Shown here in pieces: positions 37,940 to 46,757 of a stretch of DNA of 64,000 bases. This DNA is from Rhodocyclaceae bacterium (GTDB lineage Bacteria; Pseudomonadota; Gammaproteobacteria; Burkholderiales; Rhodocyclaceae). Under the pieces are notes generated by a model that had not been told where the DNA came from, did not search any database, and worked only from the letters and a program-made list of their open reading frames with translations. The position numbers and the translations under genes were made by a program. The DNA is taken from positions 1 to 64,000 of the forward strand of contig JAVBYI010000014.1 in NCBI GenBank assembly GCA_030824115.1, in the 5' to 3' direction. Numbering within the stretch: the stretch's first letter is position 1; the number at the start of each line of letters is the position of its first letter.

Positions 37940-38704
37940 CTAGTGCGCTGCAGCATAATGCGCACGTACCCGAGCCAGATCTTCCGGGGTATCCACCCCC
38001 GCATGCGGAGCATGCGCGCATTCAATGACGTGAATGTGAAAGCCATGCCACATGGCCCGCAGTTGTTCCAGCGACTCCCATTGTTCGATCGGCGCCGGCG
38101 CAAGCTGCCCATATTGTTTGAGGAAACTCACGCGATAGGCATACAGGCCGATATGACGATGTGGCTGCAGTTCTGGCGGCAGCGCATCGCGCTGCGCCGC
38201 CAGTCCATCGCGATGCCAGGGAATGGGGGCGCGTGAAAAATACAGGGCGCGATGATTCGCCGTCGTCACCACTTTGACGACATTGGGATTGAGAAAGTCT
38301 TCGATCGCAGTAATCGCATGAGCCGCCGTCGCAATAGCGGCCTCCCGGTCTGCCTGCAGCGCTCGCGCCACTTCGGCCACCAACGCCGGTTCGATGAGCG
38401 GCTCGTCGCCCTGCACATTGACGACGATCTCATCCTCGGCCCAGTCCCGCAGCACCGCCACTTCGGCAAGTCGATCAGTGCCGCTGACATGATCGACACG
38501 TGTCATGATCGCCACATGTCCTTGGGCGACGACGGCATCGAACACGCGGCGATCATCTGTCGCCACAATCACTTCGGTCGCCCCGCTCTGCTGTGCGGCC
38601 TCGACGACACGCACCACCATCGGTTTACCCGCAATATCCGCCAGCGGTTTACCCGGCAAACGCGTTGAAGCAAAACGCGCCGGGATAACGACGCGGAAAG
38701 TCAT
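37940..38704 (-). CDS. kdsB: 3-deoxy-manno-octulosonate cytidylyltransferase
   Basis: KdsB activates KDO with CTP for attachment to lipid A. The 254 residues contain the N-terminal [32 protein letters not shown] for metal and substrate binding, and [15 protein letters not shown]. It follows the Trm112-like gene by two bases and closes the lipid A run exbB-exbD-lpxK-trm112-kdsB. Confidence 0.96.
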   Translation of the reverse strand: MTFRVVIPARFASTRLPGKPLADIAGKPMVVRVVEAAQQSGATEVIVATDDRRVFDAVVAQGHVAIMTRVDHVSGTDRLAEVAVLRDWAEDEIVVNVQGDEPLIEPALVAEVARALQADREAAIATAAHAITAIEDFLNPNVVKVVTTANHRALYFSRAPIPWHRDGLAAQRDALPPELQPHRHIGLYAYRVSFLKQYGQLAPAPIEQWESLEQLRAMWHGFHIHVIECAHAPHAGVDTPEDLARVRAHYAAAH

Positions 38705-38706
38705 TT

Positions 38707-38883
38707 TCAGTTTTCTTCGGGAGAAAGTTGGCGTGCCTCATCTTCGAGCATCACCGGAATGTCATCCTTGACCGGAAACGCGAGGCGGCAGGGCTTGCAA
38801 ACCAGCTCAGCCTGCGGCTTACGGTAGTCGAGCGGGCCTTTGCACAAAGGGCAAACGAGGATTTCAAGCAGGCGTGCATCCAT
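38707..38883 (-). CDS. Trm112/YcaR-family zinc-ribbon protein
   Basis: The 58 residues contain two CxxC pairs (CPLC and CKPC), a probable Zn site, and [14 protein letters not shown] at the N-terminus, as in the YcaR group. Its partner enzyme in bacteria is unknown. The start at 38883 overlaps the end of lpxK by 20 bases, the usual lpxK-ycaR-kdsB arrangement. Confidence 0.9.
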   Translation of the reverse strand: MDARLLEILVCPLCKGPLDYRKPQAELVCKPCRLAFPVKDDIPVMLEDEARQLSPEEN

Positions 38884-39844
38884 CGATTTTCTCCAACACG
38901 AAATGAGCCAGATCGGGTTCGACCACGGCCTCGACCGGTAATACCCAGATGGGCACATCGGCAAGACCGCTGCATTTTAACGCGTCCTTTTCTGTCGTCA
39001 GGAGGGCATCTGCAGGAAAAGAAAAGTCGGCGCGGGTGTAACGGTGATGATCCGGGAAGGCATGGGACTCGAACGACAAACCGAGCGCCGTCAGATGATC
39101 GAAGAAGCGCTGCGGCTCACCGATGCCGGCAAACGCAGCGAGACGCAGCCCTTGCAACGCCGCTGGCAGCAAGCGCTCAGTCGGTGCATCCAACCGGTAG
39201 AAATCATTTCCTGCAAGATGCATCTGAAAGGTCGGCACACCATCCACCCGCACCTGGTCACTATTGTGCAAGACGAGCGCATCGACTCGGGAAGCACGCT
39301 CGACCGGCTCCCGCAAAGGCCCAGCCGGCAGTGGCCAGCCATTCATCAGGCCGCGACGATCCATCACGATGATTTCAACATCACGCACCAGTCGCAAATG
39401 CTGCAGCCCATCGTCACAAAGAATGACGTCGCACTCAGGATAATCATGCAGCAACGCAGCAGCAGCGGCTCCCCGGTCCGCCCCGACGAATACCGGGCAC
39501 CCGGAACGTTGCGCCAGCAACAGGGGCTCATCGCCCACCTCGGATGCCGTCCTGCCAGCGCCGACTTTTTGGATCGTCTCATCCGTGCGCCCATAACCAC
39601 GGCTGACAATGCCCGGCTTGCGGCCCAGCGAGCGCAGGTGTTGCGCGAGCCAGAGTGTCAAGGGCGTTTTGCCGGCACCGCCAGCGACGAGGTTACCGAT
39701 CACAACGACTGGAACCGGTAGTCGTCTGCTGCGCAGCCAGCCACGCTGATAGGCAAGACGACGTAATCTGACCAGCGCAAAAAATAGCCAGCCAACCGGC
39801 AGCAAGGCCCAGGCAAGCAGACCGCGCTGCTGCCAGCACTGCAT
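38864..39844 (-). CDS. lpxK: Tetraacyldisaccharide 4'-kinase
   Basis: LpxK phosphorylates the lipid A precursor at the 4' position on the inner membrane. The 326 residues have an N-terminal hydrophobic anchor, the P-loop [21 protein letters not shown], the VSRGYG motif and [16 protein letters not shown]. Residues 94-100 (VGAGRTA, between [11 protein letters not shown] and [10 protein letters not shown]) come from a dispersed repeat. Start ATG 39844 is seven bases from the exbD stop. Confidence 0.95.
   Translation of the reverse strand: MQCWQQRGLLAWALLPVGWLFFALVRLRRLAYQRGWLRSRRLPVPVVVIGNLVAGGAGKTPLTLWLAQHLRSLGRKPGIVSRGYGRTDETIQKVGAGRTASEVGDEPLLLAQRSGCPVFVGADRGAAAAALLHDYPECDVILCDDGLQHLRLVRDVEIIVMDRRGLMNGWPLPAGPLREPVERASRVDALVLHNSDQVRVDGVPTFQMHLAGNDFYRLDAPTERLLPAALQGLRLAAFAGIGEPQRFFDHLTALGLSFESHAFPDHHRYTRADFSFPADALLTTEKDALKCSGLADVPIWVLPVEAVVEPDLAHFVLEKIDGCTPA
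39546..39565 (-). repeat. Dispersed GTCGGCGCTGGC element inside lpxK
   Basis: The element (reverse strand, GTCGGCGCTGGCAGGACGGC) is read in frame as VGAGRTA at residues 94-100, in the variable loop before the conserved VGDEP. The AAAA flank is present. Confidence 0.92.
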
Positions 39845-39851
39845 CAGGTGA

Positions 39852-40268
39852 TCACTGCGATTTTTGCTGGGTGGCAAAGGAAATATGCGACAGGCCGGCA
39901 TTGCGGGCCGCCTGCATCACATCGATGACGTTCTGGTGCGCCGCCTTAGCATCGGCATTGATGATGACCACCGGCTCGTTGGCACCCTGAGCGGCCTGAC
40001 GCAACGCCACACCGATCGCCTCGACCGCCCCGGCCACCGGTGTCTTGTTGACCAGCACGCTACCCGTTGCAGTGACGACCACATCAATTTCGTTGGGCTT
40101 GTCCTGTGGCTGTTGCGCATCCGCCGTCGGCAGATTGATCTCAAGGCCGGAAAACTTCGAGTAGGTCGTGGTGACCATCAGGAAAATCAGGATCACCAGC
40201 AGCACGTCGATCATCGGGATCAGGTTGATCTCCGGCTCTTCTCGGTTGCGGCCGCGCTGAAAGTTCAC
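39852..40268 (-). CDS. exbD: ExbD/TolR-family proton-channel protein
   Basis: The 138 residues have one transmembrane helix (about 15-35, with the conserved Asp in LIPMIDVLLVILIFLM) and a periplasmic domain. With ExbB it uses the proton gradient to energise an outer-membrane process. The GTG start overlaps the exbB stop (GTGA). In Betaproteobacteria this exbB-exbD pair precedes lpxK and may serve lipid or TonB-dependent functions; no tonB is adjacent. Confidence 0.92.
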   Translation of the reverse strand: MNFQRGRNREEPEINLIPMIDVLLVILIFLMVTTTYSKFSGLEINLPTADAQQPQDKPNEIDVVVTATGSVLVNKTPVAGAVEAIGVALRQAAQGANEPVVIINADAKAAHQNVIDVMQAARNAGLSHISFATQQKSQ

Positions 40269-40870
40269 TTGCGCTCTCCGTGAATCTGCTCGACCAACTT
40301 GAGCGCCTGCAGTTCCAGTTCAACCACAAAGCTATCCACCTGCGCACGGAAATGTCGATAGGCAATCATCGCCGGGATCGCGATGATCAGGCCGAAGCCG
40401 GTGTTGTACAGCGCCACCGAAATGCCATGCGCGAGTTGTTGCGGATTGTTGCCGGCAGCCGTCGCCGAGCCGAAGATTTCGATCATGCCGACGACAGTAC
40501 CGAACAAGCCAAGCAAGGGGCTGATCGAGGCAATGGTGCCGAGCGTCGTCAGGAAACGCTCCAGCTCATGAGCGACGCCGCGCCCCGCCTCCTCGATGGA
40601 CTCCTTCATCACCTCGCGAGAACTCTTGTGATTGCGCAATCCGGCCGCGAAAACTTTACCCAGCGGCGAATGGACATCAAGGCGCTTCAGCAGTTCATCG
40701 GTCACCCCGGTACGACGAAATTCGGCGACGGCACTTTGCAGCAGGCCGGCCGGGACAATCTTGCTGGGACGCAGGGCTGTGCCACGCTCGATAATGAGCG
40801 CGACAGCAATCACGGACGCCAGCAACAGGAACCAGATGGGCCAACCGGCGGCCTGGATGATGGAAAACAC
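40265..40870 (-). CDS. exbB: ExbB/TolQ/MotA-family proton-channel protein
   Basis: The 201 residues have three membrane segments (about 10-28, 95-120 and 140-165) and the LGTIASISPLLGLFGTVVGMI signature. The start is GTG at 40870 with GGAGG seven bases upstream, so no ATG is needed. It heads the leftward exbB-exbD-lpxK-trm112-kdsB unit. Confidence 0.92.
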   Translation of the reverse strand: MFSIIQAAGWPIWFLLLASVIAVALIIERGTALRPSKIVPAGLLQSAVAEFRRTGVTDELLKRLDVHSPLGKVFAAGLRNHKSSREVMKESIEEAGRGVAHELERFLTTLGTIASISPLLGLFGTVVGMIEIFGSATAAGNNPQQLAHGISVALYNTGFGLIIAIPAMIAYRHFRAQVDSFVVELELQALKLVEQIHGERK

Positions 40871-41023
40871 GGTCTAACCTCCGGACAGTAGGAGCAAAAG
40901 TGGCTCAGTTGCGAACTTTACTACGAAGGTGGCGCTCGAGCCCGGCTGTTATCGCCGGAATTGCACCGAAAAGCACCCGGTTGTCAGGGTTTGTCCAGTG
41001 ACTGCATAAGGCAGTAGCGCTAC

Positions 41024-41029
41024 TACAAT
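41024..41029 (+). promoter_or_regulatory. -10-like hexamer for the J-domain gene
   Basis: TACAAT lies five bases before the ATG at 41035. Transcription would begin on or next to the start codon, a second possible leaderless transcript in this window. No convincing -35 box is present. Confidence 0.4.
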
Positions 41030-41034
41030 GACGC

Positions 41035-42480
41035 ATGGACTCCGCCCCGGAAATCGCCACGACGCTGCAGGCATGGTTACGGCATTTTGATGCCGTCCCG
41101 CCAGCGCCGACATTTCGGCTCACAACCGATGGCGGCATGGTGCGCGAAGTCGCCGGCCCGCAAGATCCTGACACCCTCATCGCTGCCTTGGCTGCACTCG
41201 CCGCCGAAGCGCTGGCCCGCGATCGCAGCCTGTGGATCATCACGGCTGACGACAGCCTGTTGCCCGACCTGTCAAACGCCCTCGATTTGCAGCTCCGCCC
41301 GCTGTGCCTGGTCATGCCGGGCGCCGACTATGCCGGACGGATTACGCTCCGCGCCACCCTGTCACTGCTGAAAAGCCGCCTCACCCGCGCCGCCGCCGAC
41401 AGTGAAGGTCCGGCTTGGTCGGCCATGCGCACCCGCTTGCAGGAACTGGATGAGCTCTGGCGTGCCAGCTTGGCCTGGAGCACTCGCGGTCTTGACCGGG
41501 AAGCGCCGCCACCCGGCATCGCCAGCCTTTTTCCGGTCAGGATCGGGCCGGCCGCCCTGGCCACCCAACTGACCACCCCGGCCGACTGGGTGATATTGGC
41601 CGAGCCAGGGCGACTGCCCGATCACTACCGCATGAGCTGGCCTGGCGCGCAGCTAACCCTGTTGCTGGATACGGCGGTAATCCACGGTTCCACAGCGCTG
41701 GCCTTTCTCGATGAGGATGCGCAACTGCGCGCCGAAATTGAGGTGCTCGGTCAGGAACTCGCCGAAATGGAGTTGGAACTCGCCACGGCCCAAGGCGAGC
41801 TTGCGCTGTTCAGCGAGCGCTACCACGCATTGATTGCCGACCGCATCGCCGAATTCGACCAGTTACAGGCGGCGCTTGCCCGCTATCGCATGCAACAGTC
41901 GCCGGATGATCCGGCGCTCGAAAATGCTGCCCAATCCGCCGATGCTCGTGCCAAACAGTCCCGCCAGGAAAGTGAGTCCTTCCGCGAGCAGCATGGCAAG
42001 GCCACGCAGCAGGAAACCTTTTCGCCCAGCCAGGATCTGAAAAAACGTTTCCGGCAACTGGCGCAGAAGATTCACCCCGACCGCGCCCGCAATGAGGAGG
42101 AGCGAGCCTGGCGCACCCAACTGATGACGGAAGCCAATCGTGCCTATCGTGCGGGCGATACTGAGGCACTGGATGAACTGCTGACGCTCTGGCAGGAAGG
42201 CCGCGCGGCAAAAGCACCGATGCCGGCCGAAAAGATGTCCAATGTCTCAAACGCCACCGGACTAAGCCAGCAGGCCACGCGCATCCGCTTGCGTATTCGC
42301 GAGATTTCAGCCGAACTGGATCGTCTCTACGGCTCGAAGCTGTATGAGCTGTTTTCGGCATCACGCATGGCTGCTCGTCAGGGACGCGATCTGCTGACGG
42401 AGATTGCCGAACGCCTCGACAAACAAATTGCGACCGCACGCGCCGCACTCGACCAACAGGAAGCTGCGGAAGCCGCCTAA
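41035..42480 (+). CDS. J-domain protein with coiled-coil
   Basis: The 481 residues contain, at about 330-385, a J-like domain with the HPD tripeptide in FRQLAQKIHPDRARN, which would stimulate an Hsp70 ATPase. The first ~220 residues do not match a family I know; a coiled coil (about 230-290, rich in E, L, A and Q) precedes the J-domain and a helical tail follows. No membrane segment is seen. A dispersed repeat encodes residues 20-26 (AVPPAPT). The client is unknown. Confidence 0.75.
   Translation: MDSAPEIATTLQAWLRHFDAVPPAPTFRLTTDGGMVREVAGPQDPDTLIAALAALAAEALARDRSLWIITADDSLLPDLSNALDLQLRPLCLVMPGADYAGRITLRATLSLLKSRLTRAAADSEGPAWSAMRTRLQELDELWRASLAWSTRGLDREAPPPGIASLFPVRIGPAALATQLTTPADWVILAEPGRLPDHYRMSWPGAQLTLLLDTAVIHGSTALAFLDEDAQLRAEIEVLGQELAEMELELATAQGELALFSERYHALIADRIAEFDQLQAALARYRMQQSPDDPALENAAQSADARAKQSRQESESFREQHGKATQQETFSPSQDLKKRFRQLAQKIHPDRARNEEERAWRTQLMTEANRAYRAGDTEALDELLTLWQEGRAAKAPMPAEKMSNVSNATGLSQQATRIRLRIREISAELDRLYGSKLYELFSASRMAARQGRDLLTEIAERLDKQIATARAALDQQEAAEAA
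41092..41111 (-). repeat. Dispersed GTCGGCGCTGGC element inside the J-domain gene
   Basis: The reverse form, GCCGTCCCGCCAGCGCCGAC, is read in frame as AVPPAPT near the N-terminus, with T before and ATTT after as in other copies. Confidence 0.92.
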
Positions 42481-42490
42481 AGTTCGATTC

Positions 42491-43372
42491 CTATAGCTCG
42501 AACTCGAGGCCCTCATAGGCCAGCATCACCTCGAAGGGCAAGCCGGAATGGCGTGACAAGGCTTCGGCAAATACCTTTTCAAGATCCTCATCGCTACGGG
42601 TTGGCTCGTGATGCGTGCACACTAACTGTTTGACCCCCACCTGCTGCGCCATGGCGAAAGCATGATCGAAAGTACCATGACCCCAGCCGATTTTCGGGGG
42701 ATATTCGGCCATCGTATAAGCGGAATCACACACCAGGAGATCCACCTTGCCAATCGCCGCTTGCAACTCGGCTTGACGCAAATCCATCATGCCCTGATAG
42801 TCGGCATATTCCGGGTCTTCCGGCTTGTAGATATTCAGCCAGGGTTCATGGTCGCCGGTAAAGAACATGGCCTTGCCATTGCTCTCGACCCGGTAACCAA
42901 GATCGGTTACCGGATGGTTCATCAATACCGGCGTCACCGTGGCATCGCCGATGCTCACCGGCTGGCCCACGGTCAGCGTCACGTATTCGATGCCCGCCTT
43001 GAGTTCCGCTTCACGGATCGGAAAATAGCTGTACTGCATCTGGACTTCCATCACCTGCTGGATGCCCTGCATGCTCACAATGTCGAAGGCACCATGGATG
43101 CGCACTTTGTTGCCGGGAATGTAGAGCGGGACGAAGAACGGCAGTCCTTGAATGTGATCCCAGTGCGTGTGGGTGATGAAAATGTTGGCGGTTACCGGCA
43201 GTCGGGCGAGCAGCGTCTGGGCCAGCGGGAAGATGCCGGTGCCGGCATCGAGAACGATCAGGCTATCGTCATCGCTGCGCACCTCGATGCACGTCGTATT
43301 GCCACCGTAACGTACCGTCTTCGGCCCGGGGGAAGGAATCGAACCGCGCACCCCCCACATCTTCACTTTCAT
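42491..43372 (-). CDS. MBL-fold metallo-hydrolase
   Basis: The 293 residues show the metal-binding HTHWDHIQG motif, the phosphodiesterase-like N-terminus MWGVRGSIPSPGP with YGGNTTCIEV, and FTGDHEPW. The group includes cyclic-nucleotide phosphodiesterases (PDE-like, with CRP neighbours in other genomes) and RNase Z relatives. ATG 43372 overlaps the stop of the HDOD gene by one base, so the two are coupled, which suggests a shared signalling role. Confidence 0.85.
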   Translation of the reverse strand: MKVKMWGVRGSIPSPGPKTVRYGGNTTCIEVRSDDDSLIVLDAGTGIFPLAQTLLARLPVTANIFITHTHWDHIQGLPFFVPLYIPGNKVRIHGAFDIVSMQGIQQVMEVQMQYSYFPIREAELKAGIEYVTLTVGQPVSIGDATVTPVLMNHPVTDLGYRVESNGKAMFFTGDHEPWLNIYKPEDPEYADYQGMMDLRQAELQAAIGKVDLLVCDSAYTMAEYPPKIGWGHGTFDHAFAMAQQVGVKQLVCTHHEPTRSDEDLEKVFAEALSRHSGLPFEVMLAYEGLEFEL

Positions 43373-44247
43373 CAGGCTGCCCTTTCCGTACCGATTTGCG
43401 CAAAGGATTGCGCGTCTTCGACGATCTTTTCCAGGCTGCCCAGCCTGCCCACAATCGCTTCGAAATCACCGCCGAAGCGCGCCGGGATGTAGGTCAGATC
43501 TTCCTCGCGCCACGGGTTGCCGGCATCACCAAAAGCATGCTTGCGGCAAATGATATCGGCCATACGCAGGCAATCCAGCATCGCGGTAGGCTCAACCGCT
43601 TCCTTATGGTGGTCGCGAATGCATTCCACCAGCGTATCGGCAAACTGCCACCGCTTTGCCAACAGCGCCCCCACGTAGGCGTGGTCGGCACCGATATGCT
43701 CCTGCTCGGCGAGATAAAGCGGCTTTCCGAAATCAGCCGCAGTCGCCAGGGCCTTCATGAATTCCACCGACGTGAACTGGGCAAACACCACCTTGCCGAA
43801 ATCGTGCAGCAAGCCGGCGATATAACAATCGGTTGGATCCAGTTCCGTCCGCGCATATTTTTCACACAGGATGCGTGCTACCGCTGCAACGGTCAGCGAA
43901 TGCAGCAGGTAGCGCTGAATATCAAAACCCGTGGTACTGAAACGCGGCAGGATGCCGACCGCCGCGAAAGACAACGCCAAGTTCTTGATCGTGTTGATGC
44001 CGAGATAGACGACCGACTGACCGACCGAGGTAATCTTGCTCGGCAGGCCGTAGTAGGCGGAATTGATCACCCGCAGGATCTTCATCGTCATCACCGGATC
44101 CTTCTCGATGACCCCGACCAGATCCTTGGGCAGGCAGTTGATGTTGCGCGTCATCTCGAGAATCGACTGCACGCTCTTGGGAAAGGCGGGCATCCGCTCG
44201 ACAGCGGTCATCAGCTTGCGTTCAAGCTCCGGGGTAAGTTGTGACAT
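43372..44247 (-). CDS. HDOD domain protein
   Basis: The 291 residues make up one HDOD domain (FPKSVQSILEMTRNINCLPK, VIEKDPVMTMKILRVINSAYYG, and GLLHDFGKVVFAQF). HDOD resembles HD hydrolases but usually lacks full metal ligands, and the proteins act in signalling. It precedes and is coupled to the MBL gene. Confidence 0.88.
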   Translation of the reverse strand: MSQLTPELERKLMTAVERMPAFPKSVQSILEMTRNINCLPKDLVGVIEKDPVMTMKILRVINSAYYGLPSKITSVGQSVVYLGINTIKNLALSFAAVGILPRFSTTGFDIQRYLLHSLTVAAVARILCEKYARTELDPTDCYIAGLLHDFGKVVFAQFTSVEFMKALATAADFGKPLYLAEQEHIGADHAYVGALLAKRWQFADTLVECIRDHHKEAVEPTAMLDCLRMADIICRKHAFGDAGNPWREEDLTYIPARFGGDFEAIVGRLGSLEKIVEDAQSFAQIGTERAA

Positions 44248-44296
44248 CGCGACGCGATCGGAAGTGAAATAACCGGTCGATTATATCGACGCGCCT

Positions 44297-45175
44297 TCAG
44301 GCCGGGGCGACGCGTTCGTAGTAGCGTGCGCGGTAAAGCAACCGGCGCTTATCAGGCGTTTCAGTAAATCCGCTGCGATCATGCAGCACATTGTTGCAGA
44401 CCAGTCCCATGCCGGGCTCAAGGCGACCGTGCAGCGTCCATGGCGTTGGCGTCGCCAGGATGCGCTCAAGCGCCTGACGGGCCGCAGCCGTGGCCGCATG
44501 CCAGGCAATACTGACCGTCCGGGCCGTATAGCGCATATGCAAACTGCCATCGGCATTCACCGAGAACACCGGGCCGGGCTGCTCGGCACGGGCAATACCA
44601 TCATCCTCCATGCGCGGCGGAATCGTCATCGCATCCGGCGCAGACAGGGCGCGGATGTAATCGGGATTTTCATCGCGCAACAAGATGTAGGCGATGTCAT
44701 GATCGAGCAGCTGGTTGTCACCACCGCTCGCGGCGCTTTGCACACAATGCAGCATCAGGCCACGGATGGTGCGCTCCGGCAGATTGTAGTAGCCATCGGT
44801 ATGCCAGCGGATCGGCTTGTCGGTGTAGGGAATGAACTCCTTGCGCTCGCCGCGCTGCTCGGCACCGATCACGGAAAGTGGCGAAATGCCATCGTTGTCT
44901 GTCAGCCAATGACCATCCAGCGTATGCAGACCAAGCTGCGCGCCCAGTTTGCGCGGAATCTCCTTGTCAGGATCGCTGCCAGTCTTGCCAACGTAAACCG
45001 CCATGTTGCAGCGGGCATTGAGTTCGATCAGTCGCACACGTTCTGTAGGCTGCAGCGCACGCGGATCATCCAGTTCAACGACAATATCATCGAGACGACG
45101 CGGCGCCTGGTCGAGTTTGCGCTCACGCCATACAGCGTAAGCAGCGACATCATCAAGATCAAACGGACTTGGCAT
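44297..45175 (-). CDS. TauD/TfdA-family Fe(II)/2-oxoglutarate dioxygenase
   Basis: The 292 residues have the iron-binding facial triad: HTD in PIRWHTDGYYN and a distal His in NNVLHDRSGF, plus an Arg-rich end for 2-oxoglutarate. The substrate is unknown; relatives act on sulfonates, carnitine precursors and other acids. ATG 45175 fits the family start. A GTG at 45199 has a better ribosome site (AGGA, five bases) and would add eight residues. It is the last gene of the leftward unit divergent from dsr. Confidence 0.82.
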   Translation of the reverse strand: MPSPFDLDDVAAYAVWRERKLDQAPRRLDDIVVELDDPRALQPTERVRLIELNARCNMAVYVGKTGSDPDKEIPRKLGAQLGLHTLDGHWLTDNDGISPLSVIGAEQRGERKEFIPYTDKPIRWHTDGYYNLPERTIRGLMLHCVQSAASGGDNQLLDHDIAYILLRDENPDYIRALSAPDAMTIPPRMEDDGIARAEQPGPVFSVNADGSLHMRYTARTVSIAWHAATAAARQALERILATPTPWTLHGRLEPGMGLVCNNVLHDRSGFTETPDKRRLLYRARYYERVAPA

Positions 45176-45182
45176 AGGAAAG

Positions 45183-45791
45183 TCAGTCAATCGAGCCACG
45201 CAGATCCTGGCGGCGCTGGCTGTGCGCCTGATCGGGATCGAACAGGCCGGTGAGGGTTTTATTGATCATCTTCAACGCTTCGGGCGCCTCGATATCCATG
45301 GCCTGATCGACGACCCAGAGCTTGTCCTTCTCCGGCAGCACATCGCGCAAACAGGCCGCAAAGAAGCGTTTGAAACCGAAGTCCGGGCCGTTTTCATCGT
45401 ACCCAAACTCGGCATATTCGCCGCCACGCTGGTTAAACAGATTGAGGAAATGCTGCTGGCTTTCCCCCGGCACCGCCTCACCCAACAGCATGATGCGGTT
45501 CTCCTCGACAAAGCGCGCAATGTTCTGGGCCAGCGCGGTCGTAAACTCAACACGCTCGGCTTCGTCCAGTTCACGATAGGCAATCCGGTCGGCAGACATC
45601 GCCAGAAAGACCAGAAACTCACAGACGAAATCGAAATAGGGGCGACCGATATCGATATCGTAATCAGCCTTGCGCATGCGCTTGATCGACTCGATGGCGA
45701 GCTTCCAGGCCAGCACGGCCACCACCGAGGCCAGCGTCGCGGGGGAGCGCTGGCCTTTGGTGTGGAACTTGGTTTTGAGGCGGATGGCCAT
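45183..45791 (-). CDS. Unknown protein in the dsr-divergent unit
   Basis: The 202 residues are mostly helical and charged, with no signal, membrane segment or motif I recognise. The stop is seven bases from the ATG of the TauD-like gene, and it follows the DsrC paralogue, so it is likely co-transcribed. A dispersed repeat occupies the nine bases or more before its ATG, where a ribosome site would lie; no Shine-Dalgarno sequence is clear. Confidence 0.65.
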   Translation of the reverse strand: MAIRLKTKFHTKGQRSPATLASVVAVLAWKLAIESIKRMRKADYDIDIGRPYFDFVCEFLVFLAMSADRIAYRELDEAERVEFTTALAQNIARFVEENRIMLLGEAVPGESQQHFLNLFNQRGGEYAEFGYDENGPDFGFKRFFAACLRDVLPEKDKLWVVDQAMDIEAPEALKMINKTLTGLFDPDQAHSQRRQDLRGSID

Positions 45792-45799
45792 GTTTTATT

Positions 45800-45819
45800 G
45801 CCGTCCCGCCAGCGCCGAC
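45800..45819 (-). repeat. Dispersed GTCGGCGCTGGC element (intergenic), with partial second copy
   Basis: The reverse form GCCGTCCCGCCAGCGCCGAC is followed by AATTA and then GTCAGCGCCGAC at 45825-45836, a 12-base partial copy in the same orientation. They fill the gap between the DsrC paralogue and the unknown gene. Confidence 0.9.
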
Positions 45820-45839
45820 AATTAGTCAGCGCCGACGGA

Positions 45840-46178
45840 TCAGTAGCCGCCCTTGCCCTTCGGCTGCGGCAGGCCGGCCAAACGGCAACCCTGCTTGGCG
45901 GCACCGCCATCGGGAAAAAGATCGAACATCAGCTTGTTGTCTGCCTCGGGCATGTCGCCCTCGTCCTGCAGACCCTTGATCAGGTTACGCAGGTTGGGCG
46001 TATGGCCCTCTTCCTGATACTTCTGGCGCAGGTAGTTGATGACTTTCCGATGTTGATCGGTCAGTTCGATGCTTTCGGCGGCAGCAAACGCGGCCACGGC
46101 TTCCTCACTGAAATCAGGCTCCAACAGGTAGCCATAATCGTCCACTTCTTTTTCTTCGCCGTTGATGACAATACTCAT
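45840..46178 (-). CDS. DsrC/TusE-family protein with only the inner cysteine
   Basis: The 112 residues align along their length with DsrC (DYGYLLEPDFSEEAVAAFAA, LTDQHRKVINYLRQKYQEEG). Its single Cys is C98 in AAKQGCRLAGLP, the position of the inner DsrC cysteine (CysB). The penultimate Cys (CysA) is replaced: the end reads PKGKGGY instead of PTGCV. It therefore cannot form the intramolecular disulfide/trisulfide chemistry of DsrC, and it also differs from TusE, which keeps only CysA. It may be a regulator or sulfur carrier with a different mechanism. AGGAGG precedes the ATG. Confidence 0.85.
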   Translation of the reverse strand: MSIVINGEEKEVDDYGYLLEPDFSEEAVAAFAAAESIELTDQHRKVINYLRQKYQEEGHTPNLRNLIKGLQDEGDMPEADNKLMFDLFPDGGAAKQGCRLAGLPQPKGKGGY

Positions 46179-46231
46179 GGTTTTCCTCCTTCAGGGATGT
46201 TTAGAAATAATATTTATGGTTCATTCTAGCG

Positions 46232-46591
46232 TCAGGACTGCGTATCCGCCTGTACGTTGGCCCCAACGTTATCCATTTGGTTGTCCATTTGCTGCTTCGA
46301 CCAGGTCGCCATCACCTCGGCCCAGTGACCGGCCGTCACCGGGTCAATATCGAAGATCGTGAAACGACGATGCTCGCGAATGCGCAAGCGCAGCACCGCC
46401 ATGCCGCCAGCCTCGAAATCGACCTGTTGCAGTTCGATCTCCTGATTGCCGACCGGCACACGAAACTTGTCGAGGCTGGTAATCTTGTTGTCCACGCTGA
46501 CGTCGCTTTCTTGGGTGATGAGCTGGTCTTCAGATAGGGGCGGACTATCGCATCGCAAGCCCTGGGAAACCATCACCGAGTCGGGGAGCAA
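46232..46591 (-). CDS. Small conserved protein next to dsr
   Basis: This protein of up to 119 residues has a core from VDNKITSLDKFRVPVG onward that looks like a compact domain (IELQQVDFEAGGMAVLRLRI, REHRRFTIFDIDP). I recall similar small proteins near dsrC-like genes but do not know a function. The start is uncertain: a TTG at 46591 has AAAGGAG six bases upstream; ATG 46573 and GTG 46495 are alternatives, and the core begins at the GTG. It heads the leftward unit and is divergent from dsrA. Confidence 0.6.
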   Translation of the reverse strand: MLPDSVMVSQGLRCDSPPLSEDQLITQESDVSVDNKITSLDKFRVPVGNQEIELQQVDFEAGGMAVLRLRIREHRRFTIFDIDPVTAGHWAEVMATWSKQQMDNQMDNVGANVQADTQS

Positions 46592-46618
46592 CAACTACTC
46601 CTTTCGGGTAGCTTCCCC
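46583..46618. promoter_or_regulatory. Hairpin in the dsrA / leftward-unit intergenic region
   Basis: GGGGA (46583-46587) can pair with TCCCC (46614-46618), enclosing an inner stem CTACTC/GGGTAG with a CTTTC loop. It covers the possible ribosome site of the leftward gene. CCCC at 46615-46618 could instead pair with GGGG at 46632-46635, an alternative fold. Confidence 0.4.
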
Positions 46619-46757
46619 TAATCCGTCAGTTGGGGCTAACCTACCGGCCGGAGGTATGGCGCACAGATAAGCGTCGACCGGATAATTCATCAAAATTCGG
46701 AACTGGCCGCGCGCCACGCGGACGGTTCCCCTAACAGCCACACTTTGAGGAGACAAC

